Origin: Bradyrhizobiaceae bacterium Ga0074131 | GTDB taxonomy: Bacteria > Pseudomonadota > Alphaproteobacteria > Rhizobiales > Xanthobacteraceae | Reading direction: 5' to 3' | Assembly (NCBI GenBank): GCA_001464035.1 | Contig: LNEC01000022.1 | Span: forward strand, 302,651 to 366,650 | DNA length: 64,000 nucleotides | Part shown: positions 7,571 through 16,472 of the stretch, one piece after another | How the letters are laid out: each line of letters starts with the position of its first letter | Position numbering within the stretch: the first letter of the stretch is position 1 | The notes under the pieces: model-generated | What the model saw: the letters and a program-made list of their open reading frames with translations, nothing else | Database searches by the model: none | What the model was told of the DNA's origin: nothing | Program-made: the position numbers and the translations under genes

Positions 7571-10500
7571 ATGCCCAGCTTCTTCATCGACAGGCCGATC
7601 TTCGCCTGGGTCGTCGCGCTTTTCATCTGTCTGATCGGCGCGATTTCGATACCGCTGCTCGCGGTGGCGCAGTATCCGATCATCGCGCCGCCCTCGATCT
7701 CGATCTCGACCAGTTATCCCGGCGCCTCGCCGGAAAACCTCTACAACAGCGTGACGCGGCTGATCGAGGAGGAGCTCAACGGCGCCAACGGCATCCTGAA
7801 TTTCGAATCGACCAGCGATTCGCTCGGTCAAGTCGAGATCATCGCCAACTTCGTGCCGGGCACCGATACCGGAACGGCATCGGTGGAAGTGCAGAACCGC
7901 ATCAAGCGCGTCGAGGCGCGGCTGCCGCGCGCGGTGATCCAGCAGGGCATCCTGATCGAGGAAGCGTCGAGCGCGGTGCTGCAGATCATCACGCTGCGTT
8001 CGACCGACGGCACCCTCGACGAAGTGGGCCTCGGCGATTTCATGATCCGCAGCGTGCTCGGTGAAATCAGGCGCATTCCCGGCGTCGGCCGAGCCACGCT
8101 GTACTCCACCGAGCGCTCCTTGCGGATCTGGATCGATCCCGCCAGGCTCGTCGGCTACGGCCTCACGGTAGACGACGTCAACAAGGCGATAGCAGCGCAG
8201 AACGCCCAGGTGGCATCGGGCAGTATCGGCGCCGAGCCCAGCACGGCGGATCAGAAGATTTCCGCACTGGTCCTGGTCAAGGGCCAGCTCAGCTCGCCCG
8301 ACGAATTCGGGGCCATCATTCTGCGCGCCAATCCGGATGGTTCGACCGTCCGGCTGCGCGACGTCGCCCGGCTCGAGATCGGCGGCTTGAGCTATCAGTT
8401 CAACACCAGGCTGAACGGCCAGCCGACCGCAGGCCTTTCGGTGCTGCTGTCGCCGAGCGGCAACGCGCTGGCCACCGCCGGCGCAGTCGAAGCCAAGATG
8501 AAGGAGCTGTCGCGCTTCTTCCCCGCCAATATCGCCTACGAAATTCCCTACAACATCACCCCGGTGGTGAAGGCCTCGATCGAAAAGGTGCTGATGACGC
8601 TGGGCGAGGCGGTGATACTGGTCTTCATCGTGATGTACCTGTTCCTGCAGAACATCCGCTACACCATCATCCCTACCATCGTGGTGCCGGTGGCGCTGCT
8701 CGGAACCTGCGCGATCCTGCTGGCCGCAGGCTATTCGATCAACATGTTGACCATGTTCAGCATGGTGCTGGCGGTCGGTATTCTCGTGGACGACGCCATC
8801 GTCGTGGTCGAGAATGTCGAGCGCATCATGGCGGAGGAGGGGCTGCCGCCGAAGGAAGCCACCCGCAAGGCGATGTCGCAGATATCGAGCGCCATCATCG
8901 GAATCACGCTGGTGCTGATCGCGGTGTTCCTGCCGATGGCGTTCTTCCCCGGTTCGGTCGGCATCATTTACCGGCAGTTTTCGGTTACCATGGTTGCCGC
9001 AATCGCGTTTTCGGCGCTGCTGGCGATGTCGCTGACCCCGGCGCTGTGCGCGACGCTGCTGAAGCCGGTCGAGGCCGGCCATGGCCACGCGCGCCGGGGC
9101 GTGTTCGGCTGGTTCAACCGCGGGCTGGAATCCGTCAAGGATCGTTATGCACGCATCGTCGGCTATTCGCTCGGCCGCACCGGACGGTTGATGCTGATCT
9201 ACGCCGCGCTGCTGATCGGGCTGAGCTGGGGCTTTCTGCGTCTGCCCGGCGGCTTCCTCCCCGTCGACGATCAGGGCTTCATTACCACCGATGTGCAGAC
9301 GCCGGCCGACTCCTCCTATGCGCGCACCGAGGCGGCGGTCGAACGGGTGGAAAAGTATCTGGCGCAGCGCTCGGGCGTCGAGACGGTGACGTTCCTTACC
9401 GGCTTCAGCTTTCTGGGGCAGGGCATCAATACCGCACAGGCCTTTATCACGCTGAAGGACTGGTCGGAGCGACCGGCGAAGGATTCCGCGGCCGCGATCG
9501 TCGCCGACATCAACCGGGATCTGTCGTCGGTCCGCGACGCCAGGATTTCCGCGCTGCAGCCGCCGCCGATCGACAACCTCGGCAATTCCTCAGGGTTCAG
9601 CTTCCGGCTGCAGGACCGCGGCCAGAAGGGCTATCCGGCGCTGGTCGCCGCCGCCGACCGGCTGATAGCCGAGGGCAACGCGAGCCGGGTGCTGCAGAAG
9701 GTCTTTGTCGAAGGCCTGCCGGCGGGGCCGCAGGTCAACCTTGAGATCGACCGCGAGAAGGCCGGCGCGTTCGGCGTCACCTTCGAGGATATCAACAACA
9801 CGATTTCGACCAATCTGGGCTCGAACTACATCAACGACTTTCCGAATCGCGGCCGGATGCAGCGGGTGATCGTACAGGCCGACAGCAGCAGCCGGATGAA
9901 CGCCGACCACATCCTCAATTACAACGTGAAGAACAGCCGCGGCCAGCTGGTGCCGTTCTCCGCCTTTACCACGGTGGAATGGTCCAAGGGCCCGACCCAG
10001 ATCGCCGGATTCAACTACTATCCCGCGGTACGCATCAGCGGCGAAGCGAGGCCCGGCTTCACCTCCGGCGACGCCATCGCCGAGATGGAGCGGCTCGCGA
10101 ACAGGCTGCCGCGCGGCTTCGGCTACGAATGGACCGGCCAGTCGCTGCAGGAAAAGCTGTCGGGGTCGCAGGCGCCGATCCTGCTCGGCCTGTCCTTGCT
10201 GGTGGTGTTCCTCTGTCTCGCCGCGCTCTATGAAAGCTGGACCATTCCGCTGGCGGTGCTGCTGACGGTGCCGCTCGGCATCTGCGGCGCGGTGCTGGCG
10301 GCGACCTGGCGCGGCCTGCCGAACGACGTCTACTTCACGGTCGCCCTGATCACCATCATCGGGCTGGCCGCGAAAGACGCCATCCTGATCATCGAGTTCG
10401 CCAAGGATCTGCGCGCCCAGGGCAAGCCGCTGATCGAGGCGACGGTGCAGGCCTGCACCCTGCGCTTCCGCCCGATCCTGATGACCGGCCTCGCCTTTGT

Positions 10501-10720
10501 CTGCGGCGTGCTGCCGATGGTGATCGCGAGCGGCGCCGGCGCCGCCAGCCAGCAGGCGCTCGGCACCAGCGTGATGGGCGGCATGATCGCGGTGGTTATT
10601 CTGGCGCTGCTGATGGTGCCGGTGTTCTTCGTCGTCGTGCAGCGCGTGCTGGCGGGCGACCGCGAGCCGAAAGCGGTGGTGGCGGAGCCGCAGGGGACGC
10701 CGGAAGCGTCGAAGCCGTAA
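7571..10720 (+). CDS. RND multidrug efflux pump, HAE1 family
   Basis: 1049 residues, the normal size of AcrB/MexF-type pumps. The N-terminus (MPSFFIDRPIFAWVVALFI) is characteristic. The proton-relay Asp pair is in transmembrane helix 4 (AVGILVDDAIVVVENVERI) and the relay Lys in helix 10 (LAAKDAILIIEFAKD). Two large periplasmic loops follow helices 1 and 7. It should form a trimeric proton/drug antiporter with the adjacent adaptor. Substrates cannot be predicted. Confidence 0.95.
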   Translation: MPSFFIDRPIFAWVVALFICLIGAISIPLLAVAQYPIIAPPSISISTSYPGASPENLYNSVTRLIEEELNGANGILNFESTSDSLGQVEIIANFVPGTDTGTASVEVQNRIKRVEARLPRAVIQQGILIEEASSAVLQIITLRSTDGTLDEVGLGDFMIRSVLGEIRRIPGVGRATLYSTERSLRIWIDPARLVGYGLTVDDVNKAIAAQNAQVASGSIGAEPSTADQKISALVLVKGQLSSPDEFGAIILRANPDGSTVRLRDVARLEIGGLSYQFNTRLNGQPTAGLSVLLSPSGNALATAGAVEAKMKELSRFFPANIAYEIPYNITPVVKASIEKVLMTLGEAVILVFIVMYLFLQNIRYTIIPTIVVPVALLGTCAILLAAGYSINMLTMFSMVLAVGILVDDAIVVVENVERIMAEEGLPPKEATRKAMSQISSAIIGITLVLIAVFLPMAFFPGSVGIIYRQFSVTMVAAIAFSALLAMSLTPALCATLLKPVEAGHGHARRGVFGWFNRGLESVKDRYARIVGYSLGRTGRLMLIYAALLIGLSWGFLRLPGGFLPVDDQGFITTDVQTPADSSYARTEAAVERVEKYLAQRSGVETVTFLTGFSFLGQGINTAQAFITLKDWSERPAKDSAAAIVADINRDLSSVRDARISALQPPPIDNLGNSSGFSFRLQDRGQKGYPALVAAADRLIAEGNASRVLQKVFVEGLPAGPQVNLEIDREKAGAFGVTFEDINNTISTNLGSNYINDFPNRGRMQRVIVQADSSSRMNADHILNYNVKNSRGQLVPFSAFTTVEWSKGPTQIAGFNYYPAVRISGEARPGFTSGDAIAEMERLANRLPRGFGYEWTGQSLQEKLSGSQAPILLGLSLLVVFLCLAALYESWTIPLAVLLTVPLGICGAVLAATWRGLPNDVYFTVALITIIGLAAKDAILIIEFAKDLRAQGKPLIEATVQACTLRFRPILMTGLAFVCGVLPMVIASGAGAASQQALGTSVMGGMIAVVILALLMVPVFFVVVQRVLAGDREPKAVVAEPQGTPEASKP

Positions 10721-10737
10721 GCCGATATCTCCGCAGT

Positions 10738-10838
10738 CGTCATTGCCCGTGGAGGCGGGCATCCAGTGCGCCGAGAAGCTGCGGTTGAACATTGCCGCCG
10801 CGGTGTACTGGATCATCCGCTTCCGCGGATGATGACAG
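10738..10838. repeat. Dispersed intergenic repeat with terminal hairpin
   Basis: The element begins cgtcattgcccg and ends with the hairpin atcatccgc-ttcc-gcggatgat (10812-10833). It lies between convergent genes. Its core gccgcggtgtactggatc recurs with one change at 56734-56751 in a similar setting, so the two belong to one family. It probably also serves as a terminator. Confidence 0.7.
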
Positions 10839-10869
10839 CGAACCAGCTTGACGATTGTCGGGTCGGCCC

Positions 10870-11664
10870 CTACTTCCCCAACGGCTTCAAAATCTTCACC
10901 AGCTCCGCGTGCACGAACTCATTGCCGCAGATCACGTTGCCGCTCTTCAGCGGGTCGTCGTCGCCTTCGATACCCGAGACGATGCCGCCGGCCTCGCGCA
11001 CGATGATCTGTCCGGCCGCCACGTCCCAGGGCTGCAGATTGCGCTCCCAGTAGCCGTCGAGGCGGCCGGCCGCGACGAAGGCCATGTCGAGGGAGGCGGC
11101 GCCGAACCGGCGCAGGCCCGCCACCCGGTTCTGGATCTCGGTCATTTCCAGCCGCGACAGATTGTGGTCGCCGCGGCCGATATGCGGCAGCCCGCAGGCG
11201 ATCACGCAGTCGCCGAGCTGGCGGCGGCCGGCGACGCGCAGCCGCTGGTCGTTGAGGAAGGCGCCCTTGCCGCGCTCGGCGGTGTAGAGCTCGTCATTGG
11301 CGGGATTGTAGATCACGCCGGCGATCAGCGTGCCCTCGCGCTGCAGGCCGATCGAAATGGCAAATTGCGGGATGCCGTGCAGGAAGTTGGTGGTGCCGTC
11401 GAGCGGGTCGACGATCCAGGTATGGGTCTTGTCGTCGCCGGCCCGGACGCCGCCTTCCTCGCCGATGAAGCCGTAGCCCGGCCGCGCCTTGGTGAGATCG
11501 GTGAGCAGCATCTCCTCGGCGCGCTTATCGGCCAGCGAAACGAAATTGGCCGGTCCCTTCAGCGATACCTGGAGGTTCTCGATCTCGCCGAGGTCGCGTT
11601 TGAGGCTGCGGCCGGCGCGGCGCGCCGCCTTGACCATGACGTTGATGAGAGCTGATTGCAGCAT
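10870..11664 (-). CDS. suhB: Inositol monophosphatase family phosphatase (SuhB-like)
   Basis: 264 residues, normal for the family. Metal-binding motifs are in order: GEE near residue 69, WIVDPLDGTTNF near 83-94, and WDVAAGQIIVREAGG near 210. These bind Mg2+ in enzymes hydrolysing inositol-1-phosphate or related sugar phosphates. In bacteria SuhB also acts in ribosomal RNA transcription antitermination. It is the last gene of the long minus-strand run. Confidence 0.9.
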   Translation of the reverse strand: MLQSALINVMVKAARRAGRSLKRDLGEIENLQVSLKGPANFVSLADKRAEEMLLTDLTKARPGYGFIGEEGGVRAGDDKTHTWIVDPLDGTTNFLHGIPQFAISIGLQREGTLIAGVIYNPANDELYTAERGKGAFLNDQRLRVAGRRQLGDCVIACGLPHIGRGDHNLSRLEMTEIQNRVAGLRRFGAASLDMAFVAAGRLDGYWERNLQPWDVAAGQIIVREAGGIVSGIEGDDDPLKSGNVICGNEFVHAELVKILKPLGK

Positions 11665-11759
11665 GATCCCGGCGGTGTTTCTGCGTTGAAGGTGCGCCCC
11701 CTCTCCCGAGAGGTGAGATCAGATTGGGTGCCCTGACGGTGTGGTGGCGTCAAGGCGGA

Positions 11760-12881
11760 TCATTTGGCGCCGAGCCATTTGCGGGCGGCATCCTGGGCCT
11801 TGGTGCGGTCCTCGGGACTGAGAGCGGCCAGCGCCTCATCCAGCATCGGGTCGCCTTTGCCCGCGGTTTTTGCAACAATGTGCCATTTCAGGCCCTCGAT
11901 CTTGTCCATTGCTGCGCCCTGTCCGCTCACCAGCACGCGCGCGAGGCGATTTTGCGCGATCGGGCTGTTTTGCCGGGCTGCCTTGCGCAGCAACTCCACC
12001 GCGGCCGCTTCGTTCTTCGGGGTGCCGGTGCCGTTGAACAGTGCGATGGCGTATTCGACCTCGGCGTCGACATTGCCGGCCAGCGAAGCCGCCTGCAGCA
12101 GCCGCACCGCCTTGTCGATGTCCTTGGCCACGCCGGTGCCCTCCTTGTAGAAGGTGGCGAGTGCGTATTGCGCTTCCGGATTGCCGGCATCGGCGGCGAG
12201 GTGAAGCAGCTCCGCGGCGCGCTTGACGTCCTGCGGCAGCGTCTGCCCGTCGAGATAGAGCAGGGCCAGATTGTAGGCCGCCTTCGGATTGCCGAGCTTG
12301 GCTGCGGACGCCAGCAGCTTCACGGCCTCCTCGCGGTTGACGGGGCCGCCGCGCCCCGCGAGCCGCAACATGGCGAGCGCGAACATCCCCTCGCGGTCGC
12401 CGCCGTCGGCGGCGCGCTTGTACCACTCCGCGGCCTTGGCATAATCGCGCTTGACGCCCATCGCATTGGCGTAGAGCTCGCCGAGCATGGTCATCGCCTT
12501 GGGATCGCCGTTGAACTGCGCGCGGTTGGTCGCAAGATCGAACGCGGTCTTGTATTGGCCGCGTTGATAGGCGCCGTAAACCAGGTCGACGTTGGGATCG
12601 TCGAAGACAGGGGCGGGCGTGACGGTCGGCGCCGGCGCGGGCGTTGCCGCGGGTTTCGGCGTCGCGGCCGGCGCCGGTTTTTTGGCGGCCGCGGGTGCTT
12701 TCGGCTGGGCGGTCTCGCCGGACTTCTCCTTCTTCACCGGCGCGAGCGGCGCTGGCGCGCCGGGAGGCGGCAGCAGCGGCCTTGGCGCACCGGGAGGGGG
12801 CAGCAGCGGGGTTTGCGCCATGGCGCCGGCCGCCATCATCAGCAAGCTCGCCAGCACCGATAGGGGACGCAGGATCGTCAT
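11760..12881 (-). CDS. Sel1/TPR repeat periplasmic protein
   Basis: 373 residues from the ATG at 12881; a longer open frame upstream overlaps the thiE-like gene and is rejected. A Sec signal (LSVLASLLMMAAGAMA) is followed by a Pro/Ala-rich linker with a duplicated LLPPPGAP unit (to ~95). At least six Sel1-like repeats follow, each with an A-x-x-L/Y...G pattern (for example AAELLHLAADAGNPEAQYALATFYKEG style). Such solenoids mediate protein contacts. The partner is unknown. Confidence 0.82.
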   Translation of the reverse strand: MTILRPLSVLASLLMMAAGAMAQTPLLPPPGAPRPLLPPPGAPAPLAPVKKEKSGETAQPKAPAAAKKPAPAATPKPAATPAPAPTVTPAPVFDDPNVDLVYGAYQRGQYKTAFDLATNRAQFNGDPKAMTMLGELYANAMGVKRDYAKAAEWYKRAADGGDREGMFALAMLRLAGRGGPVNREEAVKLLASAAKLGNPKAAYNLALLYLDGQTLPQDVKRAAELLHLAADAGNPEAQYALATFYKEGTGVAKDIDKAVRLLQAASLAGNVDAEVEYAIALFNGTGTPKNEAAAVELLRKAARQNSPIAQNRLARVLVSGQGAAMDKIEGLKWHIVAKTAGKGDPMLDEALAALSPEDRTKAQDAARKWLGAK

Positions 12882-12889
12882 TTCCGGCG

Positions 12890-13570
12890 TTATCCCTGTT
12901 CGGCTCTGACTTTTCCGGACATCGCGGCGTGCGCCTGAATGACGGTCTGTTCTGCGTCCGCAAGCGCCGCCGCCGCGCCGCGCCGATCGGCCCAGATGAA
13001 ATCGCCGACCAGCACGAAGTCGGCGCCGGCCGCGGCGAATTCCCGGGCTTCTTGCAGCGACGCCGCATAGCCGATGCAGGGCGGCTCGAACAGCTCGGCC
13101 CACCAGCCCAGCCGTTCGGCGATCGCCTCGGCCGCCGGCCTAGACCCCTGCGCATCGGGTTCGCCGAACAGCACGTAATCCGCGCCGGCCTCGCCCGCGG
13201 CCATCGAATCGTGCCGCGTCGACAGGCCGCCGACGCCGGCGATGCGGTCCGGTTTCAGCGACGGCAGCGCCTCCGCCATGGCCTCGATGCCGGTCAGATG
13301 CGCGCCATCGGCGCCGGCGCGGGCGACCAGTTCGACATGGCCGTCGAGCAGCAGCGCCGCGCCGCCACCCTGGATCGCGGGGGCCAGCGCCTTGATCCGG
13401 GAGATCATGGTGCGCTGGTCGGTCGGTTTCAGGCGCAGCAGCACCGCGGCGACGTCGGCGCCCGCCAGCAGGCCGGGCAGGCTCGCCATCAGCGCCGAGG
13501 GATCGTCCACCTCTGATGTCGCGAGATAGAGACGCGGCACCGGGCGCGGCGGAACGGGTTTGGTGGCCAA
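12890..13570 (-). CDS. Thiamine-phosphate synthase-like protein (divergent ThiE)
   Basis: 226 residues, starting at a TTG two bases after the upstream aldolase stop, since no ATG or GTG lies nearby in frame. It shows the TIM-barrel landmarks of thiamine-phosphate synthase: GADGAHLTG near residue 104, GVGGLSTRH and GADYVLFGEPD. Several catalytic positions differ from canonical ThiE, including DGHVELV where an NDR/NDH motif is expected. Substrate or activity may therefore have shifted. It is likely co-transcribed with the aldolase and the Sel1 protein. Confidence 0.75.
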   Translation of the reverse strand: MATKPVPPRPVPRLYLATSEVDDPSALMASLPGLLAGADVAAVLLRLKPTDQRTMISRIKALAPAIQGGGAALLLDGHVELVARAGADGAHLTGIEAMAEALPSLKPDRIAGVGGLSTRHDSMAAGEAGADYVLFGEPDAQGSRPAAEAIAERLGWWAELFEPPCIGYAASLQEAREFAAAGADFVLVGDFIWADRRGAAAALADAEQTVIQAHAAMSGKVRAEQG

Positions 13571-13572
13571 TT

Positions 13573-14604
13573 CTATGCCGCCTTCTGTTCGAGATCGGCC
13601 TTCCATTCGCCCTTGCTCGCGAGCGAATTCATCCGCGCGCGATGGGTGAAGGCGCGCTGGCCCGCGGCGACGTTCTCCGCCTTGCCCGACCACGCCTTCT
13701 GCGGCGCGGCCTGCAGCGCACGGCCGTAGGAGAAGGTCAGGTTCCACGGCAGGTTGCCGATGCGGTTCATCGCGCTCAGATGCGCGGTCGCGTCCGCGTC
13801 GGATTGCCCGCCGGAAAGAAAGGCGATGCCGGGCACCGCGGCCGGCACGCAGGCCTTCAGCAAGCGGATGGTTTTCTCCGCGACCTCCTGGGCGGAAGCC
13901 TGCTTCGCGCTCTTCTTGCCCGCGATCGCCATATTGGGTTTCAGGATCATCCCCTCCAGTGCGACGCGCTGGAGCCGCAACTCCTGGAACGTCTCGTTGA
14001 GCACGCGCTCCGTCACCTCATAACAGCGGTCGATGTCGTGATCGCCGTCCATCAGGACTTCCGGCTCGACGATCGGAACGATCTGCGCGGCCTGGCAAAG
14101 CGCGGCGTAGCGCGCCAGCGCATGGGCGTTGACGTGGATCGCGGTCATGCTCGGAATGCCGGTGCCCTGGCCGATATCGATCACCGCGCGCCATTTGGCG
14201 AACCGCGCGCCGCGTTCGTAATACTTCTTGAGCCGCTCGGCCAGTCGGTCCAGGCCCACGGTGACCAGTTCGCCGGGGCAGCCGGGCAGGGCCTGGGTGC
14301 CCTCGTCGACCTTGATCCCGGGGATCGCGCCGGATTGCTCGATCAGCTTGATCAGCGGCGTGCCATCCGCGGCGTCCTGCCAGATGGTTTCGTCGTAGAG
14401 GATGACGCCGGAGATGTACTGGCTCATCGCCTCGGTGGAGCGGAACAGCATCTCGCGATAGTCGCGGCGGGACTGTTCGGTCGACTCGACCCGGATGGCG
14501 TCGAAGCGTTTCTTGATGGTGCCGGACGACTCGTCGGCGGCGAGGATTCCCTTGCCCGGCGTCACCATGGCCAGGGCAACCTTGTTGAGATCGGCGAGAT
14601 TCAT
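13573..14604 (-). CDS. Fructose-bisphosphate aldolase, class I
   Basis: 343 residues. The start at 14604 (MNLADLNK) is chosen because gggagg lies seven bases upstream; the longer frame is not supported. Class I landmarks are GKGILAADESSGTIKKRF, IVEPEVLMDGDHD and GMILKPNM, whose Lys forms the Schiff base with substrate. It interconverts fructose-1,6-bisphosphate with dihydroxyacetone phosphate and glyceraldehyde-3-phosphate without a metal. It lies 148 bases downstream of an unrelated class II aldolase gene, so the cell has two chemically different enzymes for one step. Confidence 0.94.
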   Translation of the reverse strand: MNLADLNKVALAMVTPGKGILAADESSGTIKKRFDAIRVESTEQSRRDYREMLFRSTEAMSQYISGVILYDETIWQDAADGTPLIKLIEQSGAIPGIKVDEGTQALPGCPGELVTVGLDRLAERLKKYYERGARFAKWRAVIDIGQGTGIPSMTAIHVNAHALARYAALCQAAQIVPIVEPEVLMDGDHDIDRCYEVTERVLNETFQELRLQRVALEGMILKPNMAIAGKKSAKQASAQEVAEKTIRLLKACVPAAVPGIAFLSGGQSDADATAHLSAMNRIGNLPWNLTFSYGRALQAAPQKAWSGKAENVAAGQRAFTHRARMNSLASKGEWKADLEQKAA

Positions 14605-14752
14605 CGGTGCCTCCCGAGTGCTAAGTGTTGCGAACCAAAATAGGGGGTCTTCGGGCAAAACCCAAGACACTGGCGGAGATACTGGCTGAGACGCCGGCTG
14701 AGGACCGCGAGGCAAACCCGCGCCGAGCGCAGCATGGCCCTGCCGGCAACGG

Positions 14753-15820
14753 TCACGCCAGTTTCGGATCGAGTTCGCCCGTGACGTAACGCTTCGCCAT
14801 CTCGGCGGTGGTCAGCACCTTCTTGATCTTGCTGGCCTGACCGGCGGTGTTGAATTCCTGCAGCCGCTGCCTGCAGAGTTTCGCCATCGCTTCCATCGCC
14901 GGCTTGAGATATTTGCGTGGGTCGAATTCTTCCGGGTTGTCCTTCAGCACCTTGCGGATCTGTCCGGTCATCGCCATCCGGTTGTCGGTGTCGATGTTGA
15001 TCTTGCGGACGCCGTTCTTGATGCCGCGCTGGATTTCGGCGACCGGCACGCCCCAGGTCGGCTTCATCTTGCCGCCATTGGCGTTGATGATGTCCTGCAG
15101 GTCCTGCGGCACCGAGGACGAACCGTGCATCACCAGATGCGTGTTCGGCAGCTTGCGGTGAATTTCCTCGATCACGTTCATGGCCAGAATATTTCCGTCC
15201 GGCTTGCGGGTGAACTTGTAGGCGCCGTGCGAGGTGCCCATCGCGATCGCCAGCGCGTCGACTTTGGTCTCTTTGACGAATTTGACGGCCTCGCCGGGAT
15301 TGGTGAGCAACTGGTCGTGGGAGAGCTTGCCCTCGGCGCCGTGGCCGTCTTCCTTGTCGCCCATGCCGGTCTCCAGCGAGCCGAGCACGCCGAGCTCGCC
15401 TTCCACCGAGATGCCGCCGAGATGGGCCATGTCGGTGACGGTCCGGGTGACGCCGACATTGTAGTCCCAGTCGGCCGGCGTCTTGCCGTCGGCCTTCAGC
15501 GAGCCGTCCATCATGACCGAAGTGAAGCCGGCCTGGATCGCGGTCATGCAGGTGTCGGGCCCGTTGCCATGATCGAGATGCACGCAGACCGGGATATGCG
15601 GATGGATCTCGGTGACCGCGTCCATCATGTGCTTCAGCATGATGTCGTTGGCGTAGGACCGCGCGCCGCGCGAGGCCTGGATGATGACCGGCGCATCGAG
15701 GCTGGAGGCGGCGTCCATGATGGCGAGCGCCTGCTCCATATTGTTGATGTTGAACGCCGGCACGCCGTAATCGTGTTCCGCCGCGTGGTCGAGCAATTGA
15801 CGCAACGTGATGCGTGCCAT
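14753..15820 (-). CDS. fbaA: Fructose-bisphosphate aldolase, class II (Calvin-cycle subtype)
   Basis: 355 residues. The metal-dependent class II signature is clear: VCVHLDHGNG (Zn-binding His) near residue 80, GVSVEGELG-like ISVEGELGVLG near 140, and INIDTDNRMA near the C-terminus. aggag lies upstream of the ATG. The subtype matches CbbA/FbaA of autotrophic alphaproteobacteria. It acts in glycolysis, gluconeogenesis or the Calvin cycle. The toxin-antitoxin pair separates it from pgk, gap and tkt on the same strand. Confidence 0.95.
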   Translation of the reverse strand: MARITLRQLLDHAAEHDYGVPAFNINNMEQALAIMDAASSLDAPVIIQASRGARSYANDIMLKHMMDAVTEIHPHIPVCVHLDHGNGPDTCMTAIQAGFTSVMMDGSLKADGKTPADWDYNVGVTRTVTDMAHLGGISVEGELGVLGSLETGMGDKEDGHGAEGKLSHDQLLTNPGEAVKFVKETKVDALAIAMGTSHGAYKFTRKPDGNILAMNVIEEIHRKLPNTHLVMHGSSSVPQDLQDIINANGGKMKPTWGVPVAEIQRGIKNGVRKINIDTDNRMAMTGQIRKVLKDNPEEFDPRKYLKPAMEAMAKLCRQRLQEFNTAGQASKIKKVLTTAEMAKRYVTGELDPKLA

Positions 15821-15883
15821 CTATTCAGTTCTCCTGAGGTGACAGCGACCTGTCACGGTTTCAAGAATCAAGGTAACCGGTTC

Positions 15884-16207
15884 TCAGGTAAACCCCAAGA
15901 ACGCAGCGAGGGCGCGGTCGACTCTGCTGAGATCCGCAGCATTGAGATGTCCGAATACACTGCCCACTTTCGTCAGCGGCAGCGTGCTGCATTTATCGGC
16001 CATAATCTGGGATGGCGCCTGAAGTCCGTTTTCCGCCGTCGGGACAACCGTAATGCGAAACACCTGCTTCGGAAGAACCTCGCTGGTCATCGGCAGAAAC
16101 GTGACGGATTCCATTGCTTCATATCGGTCTGACTGAATGATCACTGCGGGTCGAGGCTTTCCATAAGCGCCTGGAAGGACAACGGTGACCAGGTCACCGC
16201 GTTTCAT
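15884..16207 (-). CDS. MazF/PemK-type endoribonuclease toxin
   Basis: 107 residues. The fold markers of the PemK/MazF family are MKRGDLVTVVLPGAYGKPRPAVIIQSD at the N-terminus (with the conserved Arg-Pro before the strand) and a TFLPMTSE segment. Family members cleave mRNA at short sequences and halt growth when the antitoxin is degraded. Its ATG overlaps the antitoxin stop by four bases (ATGA), so the two are translationally coupled. Confidence 0.88.
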   Translation of the reverse strand: MKRGDLVTVVLPGAYGKPRPAVIIQSDRYEAMESVTFLPMTSEVLPKQVFRITVVPTAENGLQAPSQIMADKCSTLPLTKVGSVFGHLNAADLSRVDRALAAFLGFT

Positions 16208-16410
16208 TTCCAGCCTTCGATCTCAATATTGGAGAGCTCCTCGAGAATGGCCTTTTCGTCCGCGCTGGCATTGATGATTGCAATCGCTTCCGCGATTTCT
16301 TGCGCATATCCAGGCGCGTTCACATCCGGAACCCAGATTGTCACCGGCTTGAGACCGGCCGCCTTCATCTTGTCCCGGTGCTTCCGGACCCGCTTCGCTC
16401 CGTCGGCCAT
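16204..16410 (-). CDS. MazE-type antitoxin (DUF3018-like)
   Basis: 68 residues. The N-terminus RVRKHRDKMKAAGLKPVTIWVPD matches the DUF3018/MazE-like antitoxin family, in which the first half binds DNA. The acidic tail (EKAILEELSNIEIEGWK) should wrap the toxin. It precedes the toxin gene, as is usual. A 16-bp perfect palindrome 22 bases upstream of the start is the likely autoregulatory operator. Confidence 0.85.
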   Translation of the reverse strand: MADGAKRVRKHRDKMKAAGLKPVTIWVPDVNAPGYAQEIAEAIAIINASADEKAILEELSNIEIEGWK

Positions 16411-16431
16411 GACACATGCTCCTCAAGCTGG

Positions 16432-16447
16432 ATGTTACATGTAACAT
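16432..16447. promoter_or_regulatory. Operator palindrome of the toxin-antitoxin operon
   Basis: atgttacatgtaacat is a perfect 16-bp palindrome just upstream of the antitoxin start on the minus strand. Autorepression by antitoxin or toxin-antitoxin complex at such sites is the rule for MazEF-type systems. Binding here is inferred. Confidence 0.7.
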
Positions 16448-16472
16448 AGGTCGGGCGCGGCCAAGCTTCAAG

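Noticed and set aside
6368..9088. A 906-codon minus-strand open frame across the efflux genes
   Set aside because: Its composition (Arg, Gly, Asp, His rich, no motifs) is that of a shadow; the plus strand encodes complete AcrA- and AcrB-type proteins.
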